5,508 bases of DNA. Origin: Ignavibacteriales bacterium (lineage in GTDB: Bacteria; Bacteroidota; Ignavibacteria; Ignavibacteriales; Melioribacteraceae). Numbering within the stretch: the stretch's first letter is position 1; the number at the start of each line of letters is the position of its first letter. Below the pieces are notes generated by a model. That model had not been told where the DNA came from. It made no database searches and saw only the letters and a program-made list of their open reading frames with translations. Location of the stretch: positions 1-5,508 of the forward strand of contig JAGVBL010000360.1 of NCBI GenBank assembly GCA_020059785.1. The letters run 5' to 3'. The position numbers and the translations under genes are program-made. Shown here in pieces: positions 1 to 5,508 of the stretch.

Positions 1-129
1 AATGAAGTAAAGAGAGCCGGAGAATACACAGTCAGTTTTGATGGAAGTAAATTATCTTCCGGTGTATACATATACAAATTGGTAGGCAACAACGTAAACA
101 TCAGCAAGAAGATGATATTGATGAAGTAA
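1..129 (+). CDS. C-terminal end of a type IX secretion (T9SS type A) cargo protein, 5' partial
   Basis: The frame is open from the first base and ends at TAA 127-129, giving 42 residues that begin NEVKRAGEYTVSFDG and end in SKKMILMK. The pattern is G-x-Y-T-V-x-F-D, then L-S-S-G-V-Y-I-Y-K-L, then a short turn and a K-K-M-I-L-M-K ending. This is the classic Por-secretion C-terminal sorting domain of Bacteroidetes/Chlorobi proteins. Such tails fold as a small beta-sandwich, direct the protein through the outer-membrane type IX translocon, and are removed or exchanged for a surface anchor. The catalytic or adhesive part of this protein lies left of the window, so its function cannot be given. A strong terminator follows 26 bases after the stop, so it is the last gene of its transcript. 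Confidence 0.85.
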   Translation, partial: NEVKRAGEYTVSFDGSKLSSGVYIYKLVGNNVNISKKMILMK

Positions 130-155
130 GAATTAACCGCTAACCAATTCAGACC

Positions 156-187
156 ATGCCGTTCCGGTTTGCCGGAGCGGCATTTTT
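156..187 (+). terminator. Rho-independent terminator after the T9SS cargo gene
   Basis: A 12-bp stem (156-167 ATGCCGTTCCGG with 172-183 CCGGAGCGGCAT, one G-T wobble) closes a four-base TTTG loop and runs into TTTTT at 183-187. The GC-rich stem stands out in AT-rich intergenic DNA. It lies 26 bases after the stop of the upstream gene and well before the next promoter. Confidence 0.9.
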
Positions 188-222
188 ATTGGAATTAATA
201 ATCGGTTCAACTAACGTTTTCT

Positions 223-230
223 TATCTTTG
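223..230 (+). promoter_or_regulatory. Bacteroidetes-type -7 box of the HAD gene promoter
   Basis: TATCTTTG at 223-230 matches the Bacteroidetes primary-sigma -7 consensus TAnnTTTG exactly. It lies 28 bases before the ATG at 259, which would give a short leader of roughly 20 bases. No good TTTG-like -33 box sits at the expected spacing (around 200-205), so the call rests on the -7 box and its position just after a terminator. Confidence 0.55.
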
Positions 231-258
231 TGTAAGAAAATATTATAATAAGGATCTA

Positions 259-876
259 ATGAAATGCTCTGTTATAGTTTTTGATTTGGGGAATGTATTA
301 ATCCCCTTCGATTATACAAAGCCGATTCAATACTTCAATAACATTAAACCCGGATTGGGTGACAGGTTCGCACAATTGTATAAAAAAAATTATCATATAC
401 ACCGTTCATTCGAAAAAGGGGAATTAACGCGCAGTAAGTACCTTATGCAAATGATCGAATGGCTCGAAGGAATGGTGACCGGTGAAGAATTCAGTAAAAT
501 CTTTTCCGATATCTTCACACTCAATCAGGATATAATAGATTTACTTCCGCAGCTAAAAAAACATTATACACTTTGCTTGCTCTCTAATACCAACGAGATC
601 CACAAAGAATACGGTTATCAACATTATACGTTCTTAAACTACTTCGATAAACTTTTCCTTTCACATGAAGTCGGCGCTATTAAACCCGAAGAAAAAATAT
701 ATAGGACCGTTGAAAAATTTACCGGAAGACCTTCGGACGAGCATTTGTTTGTTGATGACATTCATGAATATGTTGAAGGAGCAAAAGCTTGCGGCTGGGA
801 TGGAATTCAATTCAAATCATATGAAGATTTGCTTAAAGAGTTTGACTCGAGAAAAATTTTGTTTAACAGCCGTTAA
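259..876 (+). CDS. HAD-superfamily hydrolase, subfamily IA, YihX-like phosphatase
   Basis: The 205-residue protein has the four HAD motifs in order. Motif I is FDLGNVL with nucleophile Asp9. Motif II is LLSNTNE with Ser109. Motif III is the Lys142 in AIKPEEKIY. Motif IV is FVDDIHE with Asp166/Asp167. About 80 mostly helical residues between motifs I and II form the usual C1 cap, and the length is typical of the IA group. The best-known relative is E. coli YihX, an alpha-glucose-1-phosphate phosphatase, which shares the DLGNV and LSNTN style. The family predicts Mg-dependent phosphate-ester hydrolysis in the cytoplasm, but the substrate here is unknown. The usual second Asp of motif I (DxD) is Gly11, as in YihX. 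An AAGGA ribosome site at 250-254 supports the ATG at 259. The gene stands alone and converges on the ArsC-like gene. Confidence 0.85.
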   Translation: MKCSVIVFDLGNVLIPFDYTKPIQYFNNIKPGLGDRFAQLYKKNYHIHRSFEKGELTRSKYLMQMIEWLEGMVTGEEFSKIFSDIFTLNQDIIDLLPQLKKHYTLCLLSNTNEIHKEYGYQHYTFLNYFDKLFLSHEVGAIKPEEKIYRTVEKFTGRPSDEHLFVDDIHEYVEGAKACGWDGIQFKSYEDLLKEFDSRKILFNSR

Positions 877-1217
877 CCCGCTTCTTCAATCCATTTTTTC
901 CAGGTATCCGGCTGATGCCCGATCGTAACTTCGGCACCGTTTCTAATAATTGGTGTTCTAAGTAGAAGCGGATCCTTCAGCAGTTCTTCTTCAACATCAA
1001 ACTTCATATACTGCATATTCCGTTTCTTATATTGTTTTCCTTCCCTGTCAATCAGATTTTCAAGAGGAATTTTTCTGGAGATATTGTCGAGCTCACCTTT
1101 AGCCAATCCTTTTTCGTTTAAATCGCGGAAATGAAAAGAAATCTTTCTTTCCTTGAAAAATCTTTCAGCTTTTCTTGAATCGCTGCAGCTTTTTGTTCCA
1201 ATTATCTGAATGTTCAT
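873..1217 (-). CDS. ArsC/Spx-family thioredoxin-fold protein
   Basis: The 114-residue protein has the length and layout of the ArsC/Spx/YffB family. A beta strand leads into GTKSCSDSRKAERFF with Cys11 at the active-site position. Then come a helix and the FHFRDLNEKG strand, a helical middle, and LLRTPIIRNG with Arg87 and cis-Pro89. The end is IGHQPDTWKKW, a tail common in unassigned members annotated as arsenate reductase family. Spx regulators have CxxC, but here the pair is Cys11 and Ser14, so an Spx-type disulfide cannot form within this motif. No arsenic genes are nearby, so an arsenate role is unsupported. A glutathione- or thiol-linked reductase or a regulator remains possible. No clear Shine-Dalgarno precedes the ATG. 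Its stop shares a TTAA with that of the HAD gene, and its start faces the peptidase gene across 92 bases. Confidence 0.8.
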   Translation of the reverse strand: MNIQIIGTKSCSDSRKAERFFKERKISFHFRDLNEKGLAKGELDNISRKIPLENLIDREGKQYKKRNMQYMKFDVEEELLKDPLLLRTPIIRNGAEVTIGHQPDTWKKWIEEAG

Positions 1218-1237
1218 AATAAAGAAAAAGTTAATTC

Positions 1238-1268
1238 ATTGTTTAGCTTAATCAAAAATTATATTTTG
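1238..1268 (+). promoter_or_regulatory. Probable promoter of the M49 peptidase gene, inside the divergent gap
   Basis: TATATTTTG at 1260-1268 resembles the Bacteroidetes TAnnTTTG box with one extra base, and ATTG at 1238-1241 lies at roughly the right distance for a -33 TTTG element. The start codon at 1310 would follow a leader of about 35 bases. The box is part of an inverted repeat (CAAAA at 1253-1257, TTTTG at 1264-1268), which may also serve the opposite gene. The match is imperfect. Confidence 0.35.
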
Positions 1269-1309
1269 CACCGCCTAATTTAATAATTAGAAAACTTTTT
1301 GGAAGCGTT

Positions 1310-3352
1310 ATGAAAAAAATAGCCGTTTTTTTTACAATCATTTTATCGGGATTCATAATTATGAGCTGCACATCAGAGAAAAAGCAAGACGATTTTAAGT
1401 ATGTAACCGAGCAATTTGCAGATTTACGGATTCAGCGCTATAATGTTCCGGGATTTGAAGATTTAACTCTGCGCCAGAAAACGCTGCTCTATTATCTTTA
1501 TCAGGCAGCACTTTCGGGAAGGGACATAATATGGGATCAGAACTACAAACACAATTTGTATATAAGAAGAACTTTAGAAGGAATTGTAAATACATACAGC
1601 GGTGATAGAACCGTGCCGGAGTATGCAAAATTTTTAGAGTATACAAAACGTGTCTGGTTTTCAAATGGAATTCATCATCATTATTCCAATAAAAAATTTA
1701 CACCGGAATTTTCTAAAGAATATTTCCGTCAATTAATTGCCGGTTCGGATGAATATACATTACCACTTCAAAGCGGCGAAATGATTGATGACCTTATCAA
1801 TAAACTTATTCCGATACTTTTTGATCCGAATGTTGATCCGCTTAAAGTAAACCAGGATCCTAAAGCTGATCTGGTAAAAACATCCGCTGTTAATTTTTAT
1901 GAAGGAGTAACACAGAAAGAAGTTGAAAATTATTATGCCAAAATTGTTAATCCGGATGATCCTCGACCGGTATCATATGGACTCAATTCGAAATTGGTTA
2001 AAGAGAACGGTCAGATTGTTGAGAAATACTGGAAGTGGCGCGGAATGTATAATGCTGCAATTCAGAAAATAATCTTCTGGCTGCGCAAAGCTCTCGATTA
2101 CACTGAAAGCGATCAACAGAAAAAAACACTTGAACTGTTAATTGAGTTTTACGAAACGGGCGATCTGAAGAAATGGGACGAGTATAATATTGAGTGGGTA
2201 AAAGATTCCAATTCGTTTATTGATATAGTTAACGGTTTTATTGAAACATACAACGACCCCCTCGGTTACCGTGCTAATTATGAATCGGTATTATCTTTCA
2301 AAGATCTTGAAGCAACTAAAAGAATAAAAGCGATTAGTGATAATGCTCAATGGTTCGAAGATAATTCTTCAATTATGCCGGAACATAAAAAGAAAAATGT
2401 AACAGGAATTTCTGCAAAGGTAATTACCGTTGTTGTTGAATCCGGTGACGCGTCTCCTTCTACACCTATTGGAATTAATTTACCCAATGCAGACTGGATA
2501 AGAAAAGAATTTGGTTCCAAGTCGGTTAATCTTGGTAACATTGTTTACTCTTATAACAAAGCTGCCGAGACAAGCGGATTACTTGAAGAGTTTGCTTACT
2601 CTAAGGAAGAGATTGATCGTGCAAAAAAATATGGCGCTCTTGCAAGTGATCTTCACACAGACATGCACGAAGTAATCGGTCATGGCTCGGGGCAACTTAA
2701 TCCGGGTGTTGGTCAGCCTAACGAAACATTGAAGAACTACGCGTCATCACTTGAAGAAGCGCGCGCCGATCTTGTTGCTCTCTATTTTATTTTGGATAAA
2801 AAACTTGTTGAAATTGGTGTTATGCCTTCGCTTGATGCGGGTAAAACCGAATATGACTCATACATTAGAAATGGATTAATGACACAACTTGCACGTATTG
2901 AACCCGGTGCAAATATTGAACAAGCACACATGCGTAACCGTCAGGCAATCTCTAAATGGGTTTACGAAAAAGGTCAACCGGATAATGTAATTGAGAAAAA
3001 AGTTAAAGACGGTAAAACATATTTTGTTATTAATGATTATGAAAAGCTAAGGAATTTATTCGGTCAGTTGCTGCGGGAAATGCAGAGAATTAAATCGGAG
3101 GGTGATTACGAAGCCGGAAAGAATTTTATAGAAAATTATGGAGTAAAAGTTGATCAGGAAATTCATAAAGAGGTTTTAGAACGTTATAAAAAGCTTAACA
3201 TTGCTCCATACGCCGGATTTATTAATCCTAAGCTCGTACCTGTTATGGAAGGTGAAAAGATAATTGATGTTAAGATTGAATATCCCGAAGACTTTAAGGA
3301 ACAGATGCTCTTTTATGCAAAGGAATATTCGTTTTTGCAGACTTATAATTAG
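1310..3352 (+). CDS. M49-family dipeptidyl peptidase III-like metallopeptidase, lipoprotein
   Basis: The 680-residue protein opens with a lipoprotein signal: MKK, a hydrophobic stretch, then lipobox IMSC with Cys20 as the likely acylated residue. The zinc motifs of family M49 are intact: HEVIGH at 453-458 (the HExxGH hexapeptide, His453, Glu454, His458) and EEARAD at 481-486 (Glu482 or, by family pattern, Glu483 as third zinc ligand). The 25-residue gap between motifs fits the shorter bacterial type rather than the longer eukaryotic one. M49 enzymes remove dipeptides from the N-terminus of short peptides. With the lipid anchor this one should act on peptides in the periplasm or at the outer membrane. 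A GGAAG ribosome site at 1301-1305 supports the ATG at 1310. The gene is monocistronic, closed by the hairpin at 3360-3398. Family assignment is secure, but peptide preference is not predictable. Confidence 0.93.
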   Translation: MKKIAVFFTIILSGFIIMSCTSEKKQDDFKYVTEQFADLRIQRYNVPGFEDLTLRQKTLLYYLYQAALSGRDIIWDQNYKHNLYIRRTLEGIVNTYSGDRTVPEYAKFLEYTKRVWFSNGIHHHYSNKKFTPEFSKEYFRQLIAGSDEYTLPLQSGEMIDDLINKLIPILFDPNVDPLKVNQDPKADLVKTSAVNFYEGVTQKEVENYYAKIVNPDDPRPVSYGLNSKLVKENGQIVEKYWKWRGMYNAAIQKIIFWLRKALDYTESDQQKKTLELLIEFYETGDLKKWDEYNIEWVKDSNSFIDIVNGFIETYNDPLGYRANYESVLSFKDLEATKRIKAISDNAQWFEDNSSIMPEHKKKNVTGISAKVITVVVESGDASPSTPIGINLPNADWIRKEFGSKSVNLGNIVYSYNKAAETSGLLEEFAYSKEEIDRAKKYGALASDLHTDMHEVIGHGSGQLNPGVGQPNETLKNYASSLEEARADLVALYFILDKKLVEIGVMPSLDAGKTEYDSYIRNGLMTQLARIEPGANIEQAHMRNRQAISKWVYEKGQPDNVIEKKVKDGKTYFVINDYEKLRNLFGQLLREMQRIKSEGDYEAGKNFIENYGVKVDQEIHKEVLERYKKLNIAPYAGFINPKLVPVMEGEKIIDVKIEYPEDFKEQMLFYAKEYSFLQTYN

Positions 3353-3359
3353 CTCAAGG

Positions 3360-3398
3360 TTAAAATTCCCTCTTCAGATTAAGAAGAGGGAATTTTAA
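3360..3398. terminator. Bidirectional rho-independent terminator between convergent genes
   Basis: TTAAAATTCCCTCTTC (3360-3375) pairs perfectly with GAAGAGGGAATTTTAA (3383-3398) over 16 bp around the seven-base loop AGATTAA. The A-run of one arm and T-run of the other make the hairpin end in T-rich tracts on both strands. It fills most of the 51-base gap between the peptidase stop (3352) and the radical SAM stop (3404), so it should terminate both genes. Confidence 0.93.
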
Positions 3399-3403
3399 TA
3401 ATA

Positions 3404-4882
3404 CTATATTGTTGCTGCAATTCTTCTGAAATGATAACCGTAAACAGAAAGTGTCATTGCAAGCGGAAACTTTTTCGGATGTTTAAATAAACTGATAATA
3501 AATGTCTGCCAGAAATATTTTTTCCCCTTCTCAAGAATTCCAATACTCCAGAGTAATCTTACAAAAGCTTTTATTTCTGTTAAGGTAAGCATTTGCGATT
3601 TCCACGAAGGTAAGTTGTATTCTGACAAAAATGATATAATACGCTTATAATATTCTCTCGGTGAGTAGATAGTATGAATTATTCTTGCATATCCTTTCAT
3701 CAAATCCCGGTAATTCATTTTGGGAATAATATTAGTTGTACCATCCATATTATTTCCATTAAAGCTTTCAAGTAATCTGTTCTCTTTCTTCAGCCGTTTA
3801 TATAAATGTGTACCGGTTGGAGCATTCAATAAACCGACCATTGCGTTTACAATACCACTTTTCTGTATAAAGTTAATCTGTTCTTCAAATATTTCGGGGG
3901 GATCGTTATCAAAACCGATTATGAAGCCGCCGGAAACTATCATTCCATTCTTCTGAAGTTTCTTAACAGAGCTTACAAGGTCGCGACGCAGATTTGGGGA
4001 TTTACCACATTCAGTAAGACTTTCATTATTTGGTGTTTCGATACCCACAAAAATGCTTACTATAGCGGCATCAACCATTAATTTAATCAACTCGTCATCA
4101 TCTGCAAGATTTATTGATACCTCGGTTATGAAAGAGAAAGGATATTTTTTTCCCTTTTGCCATTCAATAATAGCCGGAAGGATTTCATCTTTCAACTTTC
4201 GTTTGTTACCGATAAAATTATCATCAACAATAGAAACACTTCCCCGGAATCCGGTATTGTAAAGTTGCTCCAACTCATTAATAAACTGAGTTTTACTTTT
4301 TGTGCGGGGACGATGACCGTTAAGCATGGTAATTGAACAGAACTCGCAGTCGTACGGGCAGCCACGTGAATATTGAAGACTTAACGAAGCATATTTTTTC
4401 CTTTCCAGTAAATCCCATCTTGGAATCGGAGTAGCAGTTATATCTGGAAATTGATCAGTGGTATATAAAAATTTTGGCGCTCCGCTTTTTAAGTCGCTTA
4501 GAAATTGGGGTAGAGTTATTTCTGCCTCATTAAGCACAAAGTGATCTATTCCTAAAAAATCCTGATACTGAGTTGTAAAAAGAGGTCCGCCGGCAACGAT
4601 TTTTATATTCATTTTATTGCATCGTCTTACAATATCTTTAACAGAATTTATGTGAACATTCATTGCGCTTAAAAAAACATAATCAGCCCACAGTATGTCT
4701 TTATCATGAAGCGTTGAAACATTAAGGTCGATTAACTTTTTATCCCAATTATCTGGAAGCAGTGCAGCTACTGTTATTAAACCCAGCGGCGGTTCCGCGG
4801 ATTTTTTAGAAACGAATTTTAACGCATCCTTAAAACTCCAAAATGTAGAGGGAGTTTCGGGATAAACTAATAGTATTTTCAT
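3404..4882 (-). CDS. B12-binding radical SAM protein with DUF4070-type C-terminus (HpnP-like class)
   Basis: The 492-residue protein has an N-terminal Rossmann-like cobalamin-binding domain (about 1-140: KILLVYPETP, PPLGLITVAALLP, IVAGGP, NEAEITLP). The radical SAM core follows, with CPYDCEFC giving the CxxxCxxC iron-sulfur ligands Cys175, Cys179 and Cys182. Later come VDDNFIGNK (219-227), FVGIETP (278-284) and GGFIIGFD (318-325). The C-terminal part, with YARIIHTIYSPREYYKR, fits DUF4070. The N-terminal domain lacks the DxHxxG histidine motif, so cobalamin would bind without a histidine ligand, as is usual in this class. These enzymes often methylate unactivated carbons, and the hopanoid C-2 methylase HpnP has this architecture. 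No hopanoid gene is visible here, so the substrate is unknown. The ATG at 4882 has a GAGGA ribosome site (complement of 4889-4893) at a six-base spacing. The gene appears monocistronic. Confidence 0.88.
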   Translation of the reverse strand: MKILLVYPETPSTFWSFKDALKFVSKKSAEPPLGLITVAALLPDNWDKKLIDLNVSTLHDKDILWADYVFLSAMNVHINSVKDIVRRCNKMNIKIVAGGPLFTTQYQDFLGIDHFVLNEAEITLPQFLSDLKSGAPKFLYTTDQFPDITATPIPRWDLLERKKYASLSLQYSRGCPYDCEFCSITMLNGHRPRTKSKTQFINELEQLYNTGFRGSVSIVDDNFIGNKRKLKDEILPAIIEWQKGKKYPFSFITEVSINLADDDELIKLMVDAAIVSIFVGIETPNNESLTECGKSPNLRRDLVSSVKKLQKNGMIVSGGFIIGFDNDPPEIFEEQINFIQKSGIVNAMVGLLNAPTGTHLYKRLKKENRLLESFNGNNMDGTTNIIPKMNYRDLMKGYARIIHTIYSPREYYKRIISFLSEYNLPSWKSQMLTLTEIKAFVRLLWSIGILEKGKKYFWQTFIISLFKHPKKFPLAMTLSVYGYHFRRIAATI

Positions 4883-5105
4883 ATATCATCCTCGCGATTT
4901 AATTATTTTAATCAAGCATGGTCATATAATATTTCCAATAAATAATTCTAAACACACTCTATTATGGTGAATTATTTAATTTGTGTTTGTAAAAGAAATG
5001 TAAAATTTTTTTTCAATCTGTTTGACATTTAATTTAATTAGTGGATATTAGTAACAAGAAAGAGCAATCATCTTAGATGAACATTACTAAAACAGATTAT
5101 TCAGA
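4883..5105. other. Divergent AT-rich intergenic region
   Basis: This 223-bp stretch separates the start codons of the radical SAM gene (leftward) and the histidine kinase gene (rightward), so it must hold both promoters. I find no tRNA, no strong hairpin and no open frame of meaningful length except the ten-codon leader frame listed separately. TGTAAAA occurs twice, at 4988-4994 and 4999-5005, eleven bases apart. No convincing promoter was found for the leftward gene. Confidence 0.6.
5022..5049 (+). promoter_or_regulatory. Candidate promoter of the histidine kinase gene
   Basis: TTGACA at 5022-5027 is a perfect -35-like hexamer (TTTG, 5021-5024, would be the Bacteroidetes -33 form). GATATT at 5044-5049, 16 bases on, matches four of six positions of a -10 box. 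Transcription would start near 5056 and give a leader of about 50 bases that holds the short upstream frame. The -10/-7 part is weak by either consensus. Confidence 0.4.
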
Positions 5106-5109
5106 ATGA
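5077..5109 (+). other. Ten-codon upstream frame overlapping the kinase start
   Basis: ATG at 5077 opens a frame reading MNITKTDYSE that stops at TGA 5107-5109. That stop overlaps the kinase start codon (5106-5108) as ATGA, the arrangement typical of translational coupling. An in-frame TAG at 5074-5076 shows it is not the tail of a longer gene. Only a weak purine stretch (AGAAAGAG, near 5058-5065) precedes it, so translation is unproven and the frame may be chance. Confidence 0.25.
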
Positions 5110-5508
5110 AAAAGCGCCGGTCAATTCTTTTTCTAGTTTTTGCATTCATATTTGCTCAATTTGCATGGATGGGTCTGCTTGGTTTGTGGATCTATTGGTA
5201 TGTATCCAACTACATTATTTTTGAAAAGGTCGGAGATCAGCTTTCAACGCAGATTGCTATCGATAGTCCGAACGTTTTCATTTTTGTAGGCGGAATAATT
5301 TTGATTGTAGGAATAGCTGTAGCAATATTTCTATTCTTTCGTAATCTTACAGTACAAATACAATTAACAAAACTATATGATAACTTTATTGCAAATGTAA
5401 CGCATGAATTAAAATCGCCCCTTTCTTCTCTTCAGCTTTATCTGGAAACATTATATAATAAAGAAATAGGTGCAGAGAAGCGGAAAGAGTTTATTGAAAC
5501 TATGATGA
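5106..5508 (+). CDS. Sensor histidine kinase, N-terminal part (3' partial)
   Basis: The frame from ATG 5106 stays open to the window edge, giving 134 codons. The protein starts MKKRRS and has a first membrane segment at about residues 7-33, a short external loop of about 20 residues (EKVGDQLSTQIAIDSPN), and a second segment at about 57-78. After some 20 linker residues comes the dimerisation and phosphoacceptor region FIANVTHELKSPLSSLQLYLETL, with His100 as the phosphorylated histidine of the H-box. The ATP-binding domain should follow beyond the right edge. There is no room for a HAMP domain or a folded periplasmic sensor, so the signal is probably read in or at the membrane. An in-frame TAA at 5088-5090 rules out a longer start. 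No Shine-Dalgarno is evident. The partner response regulator is not in the window and the signal is unknown. Confidence 0.88.
   Translation, partial: MKKRRSILFLVFAFIFAQFAWMGLLGLWIYWYVSNYIIFEKVGDQLSTQIAIDSPNVFIFVGGIILIVGIAVAIFLFFRNLTVQIQLTKLYDNFIANVTHELKSPLSSLQLYLETLYNKEIGAEKRKEFIETMM

Noticed and set aside
665..928. 87-codon open frame on the plus strand spanning the end of the HAD gene and the ArsC-like gene
   Set aside because: It is out of frame with the HAD gene across motif III and IV, runs antisense into the next gene, and resembles no family.
1395..1664. 89-codon antisense frame inside the peptidase gene
   Set aside because: It lies fully opposite a well-supported M49 gene and has no domain-like sequence or ribosome site.
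2347..2541. 64-codon antisense frame inside the peptidase gene
   Set aside because: A shadow of the M49 coding strand with no independent support.
3720..4262. Two plus-strand frames (3720-3956 and 4053-4262) opposite the radical SAM gene
   Set aside because: Both mirror conserved parts of the radical SAM protein and show no protein-like features of their own.
4900..4980. Repeated AATTATTT-like tracts in the divergent gap
   Set aside because: Simple AT-rich similarity with no consistent unit or spacing, so not called as a repeat or operator.
1..5508. Possible defence, mobile or other novel multi-gene system
   Set aside because: Genes alternate in strand, each has its own boundaries, and all recognisable products are ordinary chromosomal families. 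No transposase, integrase, repeats or attachment sites are visible.

Overview
The window most resembles a chromosomal stretch from the Bacteroidota/Chlorobiota superphylum, probably an Ignavibacteria-like bacterium. Four things point that way. A type IX secretion (Por) C-terminal sorting tail is cut by the left edge. A Bacteroidetes-style TAnnTTTG promoter box lies ahead of the second gene. A family M49 dipeptidyl peptidase carries a lipoprotein signal. The DNA is AT-rich throughout. This placement is an inference from protein style and was not tested by a search.

Layout, left to right: (1) 1-129 (+), the C-terminal end of a T9SS-secreted protein, followed by a strong rho-independent terminator at 156-187. 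(2) 259-876 (+), a HAD-superfamily phosphatase of the YihX-like type. (3) 873-1217 (-), a small ArsC/Spx-type thioredoxin-fold protein that converges on the HAD gene, so that both stop codons lie in one TTAA. (4) 1310-3352 (+), an M49 (dipeptidyl peptidase III family) lipoprotein with intact zinc motifs, transcribed divergently from gene 3 across a 92-bp gap. (5) 3360-3398, a perfect 16-bp hairpin that should terminate transcription from both sides. (6) 3404-4882 (-), a cobalamin-binding radical SAM protein of the DUF4070/HpnP-like type. (7) A 223-bp AT-rich divergent intergenic region. (8) 5106-5508 (+), the start of a two-transmembrane sensor histidine kinase with its H-box, cut by the right edge.

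The genes alternate in strand and look like separate single-gene transcription units. Nothing in the window ties them into one pathway. They cover export (T9SS cargo), small-molecule phosphatase, redox or regulatory thiol protein, peptide degradation at the envelope, a radical methylase-like enzyme of unknown substrate, and signal transduction. I see no mobile element, CRISPR array, tRNA or rRNA. I do not see evidence of a new multi-gene system. The points most worth a second look are the orphan B12/radical SAM enzyme, the ten-codon leader frame overlapping the kinase start in an ATGA, and the shared stop of the two convergent genes.
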